NCBI GenBank assembly: GCA_028285525.1
Contig: JANQOZ010000109.1
Location: forward strand, 1-64,000
DNA from: Lysobacterales bacterium
GTDB taxonomy: Bacteria; Pseudomonadota; Gammaproteobacteria; Xanthomonadales; SZUA-38
DNA: 64,000 nt
Direction of reading: 5' to 3'
Shown here: one piece after another, positions 17,342 through 26,477 of the stretch
How the letters are laid out: every line of letters begins with the position of its first letter
Numbering within the stretch: position 1 is the first letter of the stretch
The notes under the pieces: model-generated
Told to the model about the DNA's origin: nothing
Seen by the model: the letters and a program-made list of their open reading frames with translations, nothing else
The model's database searches: none
Program-made: the position numbers and the translations under genes

Positions 17342-20300
17342 TTAGCGCCCGCGCCGTTGCCTTCCCCTCGAAGCACGTCTAGCCTGAGCTCGCGCTTCGC
17401 TTCGATCCAGTCCGGTTTGAATCGCCTCATGGCCACCGTCATCGAGGTAGTCTGCCAGGGCTTTGACCGTAGGAAACCGAAACAAATCGGTAACTGACAA
17501 ATGGCGGTCAAAGTTCGAAGACAAGATACCTTGCATCTTCACTGCCAGAATCGAATGTCCACCCAGATCGAAGAAATTGTCAGTCACGCTGATATGGCCC
17601 AGTCCCAGAACCTGTTTCCAGATGTCCAGGATCTTCTTCTCCGACTCGTTGGAGGCGTCCTGAAAAGCGCGGTCCTTGCGTGGGCCCGTGGATGCGTCTA
17701 CGTTCGGCAACGCCTTGCGGTCTATTTTCCCGTTTGGTGTCAAGGGAATCGCGTCGATCGCCAGGAAATGATTCGGCACCATAAAATCCGGCAGGCTCTT
17801 CCGAATGAATTCGCGAAGTGACGTGTTTGCCAGGGCGAGCGCTGGATCGGCGAGCACATAATAGGCCACCAGTTGCTTGGTACCCGCGCTGTCGTCTCGA
17901 GCCACTACCACGGCCGAATCGATTTCCGGATGCGCACGTAAAGAGACTTCGATCTCGCCAAGCTCAACGCGGTGGCCGCGGATCTTGATCTGGTGGTCTA
18001 CCCTTTCAAGGAACTCCAGCCGCCCGTCCTCGCCGTATCGCACGACGTCACCAGTGGCATATAGCTTCTTTCCCTCATCGAAGGGATCACTGATAAAACG
18101 CTGCTGGTCGAGTTCCTCGCGATTGTGGTACCCCCTCGTTACGCCCTCGCCGCCGATATACAGTTCGCCCGGCCGACCCTGGGGAACGAGCCTTTGTTCT
18201 TTGTCCAACACAAAGCAGCGGGTGTTGGCGATTGGTCTGCCAATCGTCACGCGATCGAAGTCGGCCGCGATTGGGTCAATCGTCGACCAGATTGTCGTTT
18301 CCGTCGGTCCATACATGTTGACGATGCGTGTTTCTGGCATGATCTGCTGAAGCTCCGTCACCAGATCCGACGGCAGTGCTTCACCCCCGATCAGCAGCTG
18401 CTCAATTGAACCGTAAGTTGCGGAATCTGCACTCAGCAATGGCAGCATACGAGCCATACTCGGCGTGCATTGCATATGCGAAATCTGGTGTCGCACGATG
18501 TCCTCCGCTACCGTCGCCTGGTCGCGCAAAGCGCGCAGTCTCAAGAGCTCTCGCAGGTCGTTGATATACGGTAGATGCTGAAGCACCGCATCGACGTCGA
18601 CACCGAAATCTACCAGGCAGGCGATCTCAGACACACCGACTCCCGTGACGGCATTCACCAGGTCGACGCATTTTTCTGGCGAGCCCAGCAGACTGCTGGT
18701 CTCAAAATAACGTTCAAAGGCAAACTCAAGCAGATTCTCGAATTCGTCCGGACTCAGGTCTTCCAGTGCGGTTTGCGCAACCTCAGTGGAGGACGGGCCC
18801 TTGTTGTATGCCGTCCAGGCATCAGCATATTGACCGACCAAGCTGGCTGAACCTCGGAGGTAATCCTTCATGGGCCCACGGACGATCTGCTTGACCGCTT
18901 CATTTTCCGGGCCAACGAAGGTATGCAGCATCAGCGTGACCCGGCCGGCGTCGGGATCGTGGCCATTTTCCTTTCGCGCCGCCCGGTAAAGCGCAATTTT
19001 CTGGCTTAGATCCTCAATGGTCTGACCTAGCAGATGCGTGAGGACGTTGGCGCCGATCCGTCCAGCTTGCTCATAAGTAGCAGGACTGCCTGCGGCGGTG
19101 ATCCAGACCGGGAGCTCGGGCTGAACAGGTCTGGGCAGGGTCCCGATCTCTACTCGGTCACCCTTGGGGTTTTCAGCCTGGACCTTCTCTCCGCGCCAGA
19201 GGGCACGCAGCTGCTCAAGGTTGTCGTACATCACCTGGTGACGCCGCTCATAGTTCTCGGGGGCGAGCACAAAATCGTTGGGCTGCCATCCGGAGGCGCA
19301 GGCGATACCGACACGGCCGTTGGACAGGTTGTCGACAACAGCCCACTCCTCAGCAACCCGAAAAGGACTGTGCAAGGGCAACACGACACTTCCTGCCCGA
19401 ATTTCGAGGTTTCGCGTGCTGGCTGCAATCGCAGCTCCCATCACCGACGGATTGGGATACAGGCCGCCAAAGGCGTGGAAGTGGCGTTCCGGTGTCCAGA
19501 TTGCTTCAAAGCCGTGATCATCCGCAAATCGCGCGCCCTCCAATACCAATCGGTATGGGTCCTTCTTGGCGTGATCGGGTTCGTTGGCAAAATAAAACAG
19601 GCTGAAGGCAACGGGTTCGGGCGCTAACTCAGCACTTGCCAGTGCGCCGTGCAGGACAACCGTATAGCCGCGTGTCAGAGTCCACAGCAACTCAAGAACG
19701 GATATATCGAAAGAAAGACTCGTCACCGCGAGCCAGGTCTTTCGCTTGTCGTGCCTGACAACATCGTCCATACCAGTGAAAAAATTCACCACGTTCCGGT
19801 GTTCGACCAAGACCCCATTAGGCTGGCCCGTTGAACCTGAGGTGTAGATCAGATAGGCCAGATCGTCAGGACCGCATGCAGACTCGATGGAAGCAGGTCC
19901 TGGACGGGTATCGAACTCGTCGGTGCAAAGGAAACGAACACCGGTTTCACTGAAGCGCGACTTGTAGCTGCGCTCGGTAATCAGCAGTCGTACTCCCGCG
20001 TCTCGCACGCAAAACAGCAGGCGCTCAGCGGGATATTCCGGATCGAGCGGCAAGTAAGCTCCGCCCGCACGCAAAATCGCCAGTACCGCCACCACCATTT
20101 CGGTAGACCTTGAAACGCTCAGTCCGACGATCGAACCTGGGCCCACACCCAAGGCTTGCAGTCTTTCGGCAAGGCGAGCAGATCGCTCATCGAGTTCCCG
20201 ATAGCTCGTTTTCTGGTCGCCTGCGATCAGGGCGGTTTGTTCGCCACGAGAATTTGCCTGCGCTGCAAACTCCTCGTGAATCGTTGTAGCGGGAATTGCC

Positions 20301-21631
20301 GCGCCCGTGTCGTTCCAGGTTTCCACGAGCTGGTGGTATTCCCTGGGACCCAGAATCGAGAGGCTATCGAGGGGAACATCAGGGTTCTCGACGAAGACAC
20401 TCAAACAGTTTTGGACCTGCTCCAGACACCGTTCGGCTGCCGGACGAGACAGCAGGTCGGCGTCAAACGAAAGCTTCAGAAAGAGGGCAGGCTCAGCATA
20501 AGCATAAATCGTGACTGGATAAGGCGTGCGTTCATGCAACCTGAATTTACGGGTGGTCCAGGAACGCCGCCGCTGCATGATCGCTTCGTTAAGGATCTGT
20601 TTGTCGAACATCAGAAGCGTCCGGAACAGGGGCTGACCCGGAGGAATCTCTGTGCTTCGCTGAATATCAGTCAGCGCCGCATGTTCGTGTGGCCGACCAT
20701 CGATCTGCTGCTGCCTCAGGGCGGATGCCAGTTCGCGGGGGGTTTGCCCAGCCAGCCGGGCAACGACGGGTACGGAGTTGATGAAGACCCCAACCATCCG
20801 ATCAGCGTCCGGCACGGTAGCTGCCCGACCAGCCCTGGTGGCGCCAAAAACCACCGTTTCCTCCTCACAGTGGCGACTGAGTACCATTGCCCAGGCGGCC
20901 TGCACGAGGGCATTCAACGTCAGGCCGTTTTCTGTAGCCCACCGAGACAAACCGGCTGTCTGGTCATCTGAGAGCTGAATTTCGACGTCCGCTCGGTTCG
21001 TTCCAGGTGCATCGGCCGATACAAATGGCGTGGCGTGGTCAAAACCCGCAAGCAGCGAGCGCCAGTACTCCAGCGCCTGCGAATCAGCCCAGTCTGCTCG
21101 CCACTGTTGGAACAACTCCGCTGATGGCCGTGGCTCAATTGCGTATGACTCCCCCGAGATCAGCGCGTCATATCGATCGAAGACCTCAACCAGCAGGTCC
21201 GGAAAGCTGCGGCCGTCGCACAGAATGTGGTGAAAAGTCCACAGGAAAACCCATTGCGAGCGACTAATCTCCAGCAGAGTGAACCGGATCGGAGGGCCAG
21301 CGAACAGGTCGAATCCCTGGGCGCGATCCTCCTCCAGGACCCTGGCAAGGTATGCACCGTCAGCCCATTCGGCCTCGCCTACCTGAAGGACCGTCCATGT
21401 CGGCGCAAATTCATCCGCGACGCCCAGCTCAAACTGGCCCTGCTCATCTCGCAACACGTACGATCGAAGCACAGAATTGTGAGCCATGGCGCCGTTCCAG
21501 GCCACGCGAAGGTGCCCCTCCGCCAGGGGCTCATTGAGCTCAACGACAATCTGTTCAACATCAACGCCGGAGCGGCTGTCCACCAGCTGGTGGAACACCA
21601 TGCCCTGTTGAATTGGCGTTAGCTTTGCCAC
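17342..21631 (-). CDS. NRPS module C-A-PCP, glycine-type A domain with internal luciferase-like monooxygenase
   Basis: A 1429-residue protein. GTG at 21631 is preferred because AGGAAG lies 5-6 bases upstream; a TTG at 21664 is the alternative. The condensation domain has HHILCDGRS at 134-142. The adenylation domain starts near 440. A complete flavin-type luciferase-like monooxygenase (about 675-1019, from FSLFYFANE to the LVDFG region) is inserted between its A4 and A5 motifs. The pocket code read by eye is D642, I643, L646, Q1054, L1080, G1082, M1106, I1114, W1115, K1302, i.e. DILQLGMIWK, which matches the known glycine code closely. The A3 loop reads TSGSTGQPNG, with asparagine instead of the usual lysine. 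The carrier serine is S1360 in LGGHSI. The arrangement parallels MtaG/MelG of myxothiazol and melithiazol, where glycine is oxidised to leave a terminal amide. The same role here is an inference. Confidence 0.93.
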   Translation of the reverse strand: MAKLTPIQQGMVFHQLVDSRSGVDVEQIVVELNEPLAEGHLRVAWNGAMAHNSVLRSYVLRDEQGQFELGVADEFAPTWTVLQVGEAEWADGAYLARVLEEDRAQGFDLFAGPPIRFTLLEISRSQWVFLWTFHHILCDGRSFPDLLVEVFDRYDALISGESYAIEPRPSAELFQQWRADWADSQALEYWRSLLAGFDHATPFVSADAPGTNRADVEIQLSDDQTAGLSRWATENGLTLNALVQAAWAMVLSRHCEEETVVFGATRAGRAATVPDADRMVGVFINSVPVVARLAGQTPRELASALRQQQIDGRPHEHAALTDIQRSTEIPPGQPLFRTLLMFDKQILNEAIMQRRRSWTTRKFRLHERTPYPVTIYAYAEPALFLKLSFDADLLSRPAAERCLEQVQNCLSVFVENPDVPLDSLSILGPREYHQLVETWNDTGAAIPATTIHEEFAAQANSRGEQTALIAGDQKTSYRELDERSARLAERLQALGVGPGSIVGLSVSRSTEMVVAVLAILRAGGAYLPLDPEYPAERLLFCVRDAGVRLLITERSYKSRFSETGVRFLCTDEFDTRPGPASIESACGPDDLAYLIYTSGSTGQPNGVLVEHRNVVNFFTGMDDVVRHDKRKTWLAVTSLSFDISVLELLWTLTRGYTVVLHGALASAELAPEPVAFSLFYFANEPDHAKKDPYRLVLEGARFADDHGFEAIWTPERHFHAFGGLYPNPSVMGAAIAASTRNLEIRAGSVVLPLHSPFRVAEEWAVVDNLSNGRVGIACASGWQPNDFVLAPENYERRHQVMYDNLEQLRALWRGEKVQAENPKGDRVEIGTLPRPVQPELPVWITAAGSPATYEQAGRIGANVLTHLLGQTIEDLSQKIALYRAARKENGHDPDAGRVTLMLHTFVGPENEAVKQIVRGPMKDYLRGSASLVGQYADAWTAYNKGPSSTEVAQTALEDLSPDEFENLLEFAFERYFETSSLLGSPEKCVDLVNAVTGVGVSEIACLVDFGVDVDAVLQHLPYINDLRELLRLRALRDQATVAEDIVRHQISHMQCTPSMARMLPLLSADSATYGSIEQLLIGGEALPSDLVTELQQIMPETRIVNMYGPTETTIWSTIDPIAADFDRVTIGRPIANTRCFVLDKEQRLVPQGRPGELYIGGEGVTRGYHNREELDQQRFISDPFDEGKKLYATGDVVRYGEDGRLEFLERVDHQIKIRGHRVELGEIEVSLRAHPEIDSAVVVARDDSAGTKQLVAYYVLADPALALANTSLREFIRKSLPDFMVPNHFLAIDAIPLTPNGKIDRKALPNVDASTGPRKDRAFQDASNESEKKILDIWKQVLGLGHISVTDNFFDLGGHSILAVKMQGILSSNFDRHLSVTDLFRFPTVKALADYLDDGGHEAIQTGLDRSEARAQARRASRGRQRRGR

Positions 21632-22074
21632 TGTAACTTCCTGATTCAAAGTATTTGGCGTCAACTCCGGTTGAAAGAGAACCCTGTTCAGGAGCCTCTA
21701 AAGAATCGGCCGGAGTCGAGAACGGCCATTGGCATCATGCTGAGCCAGACCCCCGCCCAGCAATAAGACCGCGTTGTTGGAAGCCGACCCGCCGCTCTTA
21801 CCCGCTAGAGTTTAATCCACATCCGCGACGCCGCCAGTGGTAATCGATTAAGTCTGAGACAAATCAGAGCAAATTAAGCGAAGTTAACAATCCGCAAAGT
21901 CACGTAGCTCAAGCCAATGCGCAACGTGGTTGGCATCGCGAATGCACCGGAGTTGTGAGTAGCCGTGAATCGACCAACGAAAGCGCGATCCTCTGGTTGC
22001 AGCGGTTTTGTCGCGCCGCGCGGCCGTGTCGGGTCAATAGTCGACGGTGTTCAGCGCTCAAACGGCATTCGTCG
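21632..22074. promoter_or_regulatory. Upstream region of the NRPS/PKS operon, with palindromes
   Basis: These 443 bases separate the first NRPS gene from a glycosyltransferase gene on the same strand, and no gene is visible in them. They hold a perfect 10-base palindrome TAATCGATTA (21841-21850) followed at once by an inverted repeat TCTGA-6-TCAGA (21853-21868). The stretch at 21841-21895 is clearly AT-richer than its surroundings, as expected of a control region. No convincing paired -35/-10 boxes could be assigned. Confidence 0.35.
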
Positions 22075-23262
22075 TTAAATGAGCGACAGCAACTGCTCTG
22101 CGTTATGCCGCCACTGTCGCTCTTCCAAGATGTAGTTACGAGCGTTGGTTCCGACCGTTTTTTGCTCATCTGGATGACCGACAAGCGAGAGCGCCTTTTG
22201 GACGCACCCCTCGCGATCAGACGCCGGAAACAGCCACGAAGTCTCGCCGTCCCGAACGACCTCGCTAATCGGCGGAAAATCAGGAACAACCATCCCTTTG
22301 GCCATTGCCATGAATTCGAAGAGCTTCATAGGAGAGCCATAGATGTTTGAATCGGGAAGAATTCCGTAGTCCATGGCAGCAATGTAAGCTGGCACAAGGT
22401 TATGAGTAACTCGTCCGGACAGGATCACTTGGTCAGCGACACCATGTCGGTCTACCGAATCGCGCAGGCTCTCAAAGCATTTGCCATCCCCGACCAGCAG
22501 CAGCGACAGTTGAGGAAAGTCCTTCAATCGCGGCGCAATCAGGTCGACGAACCAGTCGATACCGTGCCAGTGAACGAATGCACCGACATAGCCGAGTACC
22601 ACCTTATTTGACAAGCCCAACCGCGCTCTCAGGTCTGTATCCTTCACTCGATCGGGAGAAAAGATCGCAACGTCCGCCGCGTTAGGCGACACGACTGAGG
22701 CGGCCATTCGAGGATACGCGCCTGCGGCAAGCTTCTGAAACTGCGCTGAGATGAAAACCAACCCGTTGGCGTTGGAGAAAGCCCAGTCCTCCAGCCGTCG
22801 GGCGATTCCGGCAAAAACCAGAGGCCTTACCCGGCTTACCAGCACCGAATCGTTGATCTCCAGAACTATGGGAATTCCGCGCCGGCGCGCAAGCCAGACT
22901 CCCGCGACCATAAAAAGGCTGTAACGTTCGTAGATCAACTCCGCTTCTTCAGCTCGCACGCGAGCGGACAGACGAAAGATGATCACCAGGTTGTAAGCCA
23001 TTTCAAAGACTTCAAACGCAAAAGGCGGCAGCTTCTTGGTGAACTCAACAAGCCGCCTTAACCCGAGGCCAGACCGCGACGGCCCGGCTTTCATCGCTTG
23101 AGCGGGAGCCTGGGACTCCGGGTCGGCACCGGGCATCGACAAAATGCTGACATGATGTCCGAGTTCCCGAAGGCCTTTGGTCACTCCGCGAATGTGCGCC
23201 CCTTCCGCACCCTTTCCGCGAGTTCGATGATGGAAAACAATCCTCAAGTCGTTGAACTCCAC
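22075..23262 (-). CDS. Glycosyltransferase, GT4 (GT-B fold)
   Basis: A 395-residue protein from a GTG at 23262, which has AGGA about 8 bases upstream; a GTG at 23322 would add 20 residues. N-terminal FHHRTRGKGAEGAHI is a donor-side glycine-rich entry loop. Near the C-terminus come LLLVGDGK and the EFMAMAKGMVVPDFPPISE segment, which is the E-x7-E nucleotide-sugar-binding signature of GT4 retaining transferases. It probably adds one sugar to the EPS repeat unit or a related glycan on the cytoplasmic face. It lies on the minus strand between the NRPS operon and the EPS genes, separated from both by intergenic DNA. The sugar specificity cannot be read from the sequence. Confidence 0.85.
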   Translation of the reverse strand: MEFNDLRIVFHHRTRGKGAEGAHIRGVTKGLRELGHHVSILSMPGADPESQAPAQAMKAGPSRSGLGLRRLVEFTKKLPPFAFEVFEMAYNLVIIFRLSARVRAEEAELIYERYSLFMVAGVWLARRRGIPIVLEINDSVLVSRVRPLVFAGIARRLEDWAFSNANGLVFISAQFQKLAAGAYPRMAASVVSPNAADVAIFSPDRVKDTDLRARLGLSNKVVLGYVGAFVHWHGIDWFVDLIAPRLKDFPQLSLLLVGDGKCFESLRDSVDRHGVADQVILSGRVTHNLVPAYIAAMDYGILPDSNIYGSPMKLFEFMAMAKGMVVPDFPPISEVVRDGETSWLFPASDREGCVQKALSLVGHPDEQKTVGTNARNYILEERQWRHNAEQLLSLI

Positions 23263-23488
23263 CCTATTCCTGGAAGCCAGCCACCGGACACTGTTTGGCC
23301 ATTGTGGACCTTGGTCAACCACACCAGGCAGTAGGCCGGCGTTTCGCGCCGTCGCGGGCGGGCCGACGGCCTAGCCCGAGGCCGCTGTATGATACTCCTT
23401 TTACTACACACTAGAGCGGGAAAACCTGGACGCGGCTCCTGCATGCTGCCCCCCAGAAGCCGCAACAACCCCGGCCTTCAAGCGACTG

Positions 23489-24010
23489 ATGAACATTTTC
23501 CGACTAATTCAATCCGATTTTCAGCGAAAAAGAGAGATCTTCAGGGAAGATGGCGCCAATCCTGGTGCACTTCGGCTGGTACTGACCGACGGGACCAGCG
23601 CCTCAATTCTCTACCGCCTCATGAAGTTGTTTTCCCGTCATTTCTTGGGTTACCCCGTCGCCTTTTTCCTGCAATGGTTGAACAGGTTGATCAACGGATG
23701 TGTCATTGGCGTCAAGGCAAGTTTCGGTCCGGGTTTCGTCATCATGCATCCGGTTGGGGTCGTGATTAACTCCAAGGTGTCGGGTGGCCGGAATGTGACG
23801 ATCGAGAGTGGTGTCGTCATCGGTGACGAGAAAGGGCGATCGCCAACGCTGGGCAACCACATCTTTATCGGCTCAGGTGCAAAAATAATTGGGGGCCTGG
23901 TCATTGGCGACAATGTGAAAATCGGGGCCAATGCGGTTGTGACCAAATCCTGTGGGCCTGACACAACAATGCTCGGAATTCCGGCAAAAGCCTACAGCCA
24001 ACGATCTTGA
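23489..24010 (+). CDS. Hexapeptide-repeat O-acetyltransferase (serine acetyltransferase-like)
   Basis: A 173-residue protein. Residues about 75-165 form a left-handed beta-helix of hexapeptide repeats (for example VIGVKASFG, VTIESGVVIG, IFIGSGAKIIGG, VKIGANAVVTKS), ending in the typical LGIPAKAY cap. H87 in IMHPVGVVI is the likely catalytic histidine, as in CysE-like enzymes. The N-terminal helical part is shorter than in true CysE, and such short forms often occur in polysaccharide loci. It probably transfers acetyl from acetyl-CoA to a sugar or precursor during EPS assembly. It is a single gene, convergent with the FG-GAP fusion gene 118 bases downstream. Confidence 0.85.
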   Translation: MNIFRLIQSDFQRKREIFREDGANPGALRLVLTDGTSASILYRLMKLFSRHFLGYPVAFFLQWLNRLINGCVIGVKASFGPGFVIMHPVGVVINSKVSGGRNVTIESGVVIGDEKGRSPTLGNHIFIGSGAKIIGGLVIGDNVKIGANAVVTKSCGPDTTMLGIPAKAYSQRS

Positions 24011-24128
24011 GCCACCGCTCTGCTGGAGTTCATCGAAATTGCAGATGCACTCAGTGTTGAGGGAGTCGACGGATCGTTCTCGTGAGCATGCGCGTCAGGG
24101 TGAGAAACCGGCACAAAGTCGCAACAGG

Positions 24129-26222
24129 TCACCAAACCCCATAGTGCTGCCAGGCAGCTATCCGTGCGGGTTTTTGCGCTGAGCGAAGATATCCAAGCTT
24201 TCGCCACAACTTCTCGTTTCCAGTCATGCTGATGATTTCCGGCAAGTGCGCGTTGGAATTCCAGCCTTCGCCCTCGTGCCAGCGCCTTTCAATATCTGGT
24301 CGATCCGGACAATAGACGTAGCGAACGACGTCACTACCGCGCTGATCGGCGTTCCATGGTTTGTCGTACAAAGCGGTGGACTTTGCCTCTACGGCAATGG
24401 CGTCGGCAACCTCTTGTGCCTCCGGGACAATTTTCGCCGCCCTGACCATTGCATAGTGGAGCATGTTGCTCATCCATGGACTTGCGCACTGAGGATTTCC
24501 TTCGATTTCGGTGTTTTCGTGCCTACTCCAGCTATGGAGGATCCAGCCACTGCCTTTTTCAAGCTGGCGCTGCCTCAGGTAGGTCGCCGCCGCTCGGAGA
24601 TCAGCACTGGTATCCAGTCCCAGTTCATGGAGATAAACCAAACCGTTGATGGCGACCCCCCAATTTCGCTCCGTAAAATTACTCTCATCAGTAATCGGGG
24701 CTATCGCCTGTCCCATCCAGCCAAACGACAAAAGAACCTGCCGCTCAAATTCCAGATCTGCGGTGACTTCTTCGCCGTGATGACGCAGCCAGAACAAAGC
24801 AGTTGGCGTGTAATAAAACTTTGCGTCACAGGGGTTCACTCCGGCACCCTGGAATCCACCACCGCAGTCAGGCCATCCTGGTTGCCCCTGGCGCTTCAGA
24901 TTCTCCAGATACCACCGAGCACTGGCAATGCACTCAGAACGGTACTGCTGCTCTATTTCGGCCCAACGACAAACCAGCTGCACTCGATCGTAGAGCCAAC
25001 ACTGAAGACTGCCGTGAGAGCACTCGGCATAGAACGATTTCATCTGCCAGGAGATCAGCCTGTGCCGCTCCTTATCCTTGTCCCTCGTCCTTTTAGGAGC
25101 AGCGCTGGTTGGACCTTGCCGCGTTTTGGCCAGCGTTGCAGTTGCAGCGTTTTCCGCAAGGCTGTGGACGGGACTCGATCCCGAATTCCCCAAACGGTTT
25201 GTTCGTTGAGTTAGCCAGCAGGCAACAGGGCTCCCCGTCATGCAGATATCAAGGACGCCGTCGTCGTTCATGTCGCCGGTGGCAGCATACCGCTTCGACT
25301 GCGGGTGGGGCAGATCCGGCAGCGGCAGGGAGGTCTCGTAATCGAAGCCGCTACCGTTGCCCAGGTAGACTTTGCCGGTCAGTCCATCAACATAGTCGCT
25401 AAGGCCATCACCATTGAAGTCTGCCACAGGAAATCTCGAGTAGTTCCATTGCGCTGAGAGCTCATCGACCGTGATGCTCCCCCGATCCCGTATGTGGAGC
25501 ACCAGGAGTCCGCCAACCCGGTCGATGCCCCCGATACACAGCAGCTCGTCTCCTGGAGATCCGTTCGCCTCAACCCGTTCGCACAATCGCGTATCAGAAA
25601 AATCCGGTGCGGGAAGCGGGTCTGTGAATTCTGGCCCGGCAAAAATCCCTTTTCGGGTCACGGCGTCAAGAATTCCGTCTCCGTTCCAGTCTGCAAAACC
25701 CACGCCGTAGCCTAGCCCCGACATAACCTTTCCCCGGTCGACCAATCGGCCATCTCGGGTAAGGCATCTGTTTCCGTCGTAAGTTTGCCCTCCGCTCGTT
25801 TCTCCCGCGGTCCACTGGGTATCCCTCGCGGCCGCGCAGGCAAAGCCGACAAATTCCCCGGTGCCGGGGTCGTAGCAATGATCAGAAAACTGACCTGCAC
25901 TATCGGTAATTACCAGTCCGCAGTCTGCTTGGGCCATTCTCAGCGCACCCCCGGGGCGTCCAAAGACAACCGGGGACGTCAGGGCGTGTGATTTGCTAAT
26001 CCGAAAACAGACGTGTCCGCTTCGCCCATGATCCGCTGCGCATACGTGATCCTGAAGAATCTGAACCGCGAAGGGGTTTATGCTGCCCGCGTTACCTTGG
26101 ACATTGACTTCGTTGAAAACCAAAGTTGATGCTGTCTGTCGGCCATCATTGACCGCTTGAGCCAAAATGGCTCCCGACGCGAACGTGGAGACCCAGGCTG
26201 CGAAGAAAAACGCTGATTTCAT
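24129..26222 (-). CDS. Secreted FG-GAP repeat protein fused to a GWPDC/CDAKF-type helical domain
   Basis: A 697-residue protein with a signal peptide (about 1-22, ending near AILAQA). The N-terminal half contains FG-GAP/VCBS-type calcium loops: DWNGDGILD, DFNGDGLSD and DMNDDGVLD. After a low-complexity linker (about 355-395) comes a 300-residue domain with YDRVQ, GWPDC-GG, AGVNPCDAKF, GLVYLH, SPWMS, HLPEI and AWQH. The same ordered motifs occur in the separate secreted protein at 34073-35287, and an FG-GAP protein is encoded right after that gene. The domain could be an alpha/alpha-toroid glycan hydrolase or lyase, but I do not recognise the family. It is presumably periplasmic or extracellular and linked to EPS handling by context. 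No enzyme function is claimed. Confidence 0.85.
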   Translation of the reverse strand: MKSAFFFAAWVSTFASGAILAQAVNDGRQTASTLVFNEVNVQGNAGSINPFAVQILQDHVCAADHGRSGHVCFRISKSHALTSPVVFGRPGGALRMAQADCGLVITDSAGQFSDHCYDPGTGEFVGFACAAARDTQWTAGETSGGQTYDGNRCLTRDGRLVDRGKVMSGLGYGVGFADWNGDGILDAVTRKGIFAGPEFTDPLPAPDFSDTRLCERVEANGSPGDELLCIGGIDRVGGLLVLHIRDRGSITVDELSAQWNYSRFPVADFNGDGLSDYVDGLTGKVYLGNGSGFDYETSLPLPDLPHPQSKRYAATGDMNDDGVLDICMTGSPVACWLTQRTNRLGNSGSSPVHSLAENAATATLAKTRQGPTSAAPKRTRDKDKERHRLISWQMKSFYAECSHGSLQCWLYDRVQLVCRWAEIEQQYRSECIASARWYLENLKRQGQPGWPDCGGGFQGAGVNPCDAKFYYTPTALFWLRHHGEEVTADLEFERQVLLSFGWMGQAIAPITDESNFTERNWGVAINGLVYLHELGLDTSADLRAAATYLRQRQLEKGSGWILHSWSRHENTEIEGNPQCASPWMSNMLHYAMVRAAKIVPEAQEVADAIAVEAKSTALYDKPWNADQRGSDVVRYVYCPDRPDIERRWHEGEGWNSNAHLPEIISMTGNEKLWRKLGYLRSAQKPARIAAWQHYGVW

Positions 26223-26477
26223 TGCCCGTCTTCCGCATCAGTTGACCAAAACCAGAAACCGCTGATTGCCAAAACCGTGCGGCTTCGCGCTGACGACCCG
26301 CAAGTCGCCGGTTCCTTGGAAGGTATCGTTCCTGCCGCAGGAGATCAATCCTTTAAAAGAGCACTCAATTGACGAATCCCTGGGCGCCAGGCGCCTGATT
26401 AGGCGGCTTGAAATGGGTGCTCTTCGGCGATCGTTGTGTTCTATGGACAAAGCGGTCAGACTCGCGCCAACGGGAAC
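26223..26477. promoter_or_regulatory. Divergent intergenic region with long-range inverted repeat
   Basis: This region separates the minus-strand FG-GAP fusion gene from the plus-strand GT2 gene and should carry promoters for both. AAGAGCAC (26357-26364) pairs perfectly with GTGCTCTT (26417-26424). The segment between them includes GGCGCCAGGCGCC (from about 26384), which can itself fold. A structured leader for the GT2 group is possible but unproven. Confidence 0.3.

Noticed and set aside
24129-26222. A possible frameshift joining two genes in the FG-GAP/GWPDC protein
   Set aside because: The frame is continuous with a sensible linker between the two halves, so it reads as a true fusion.
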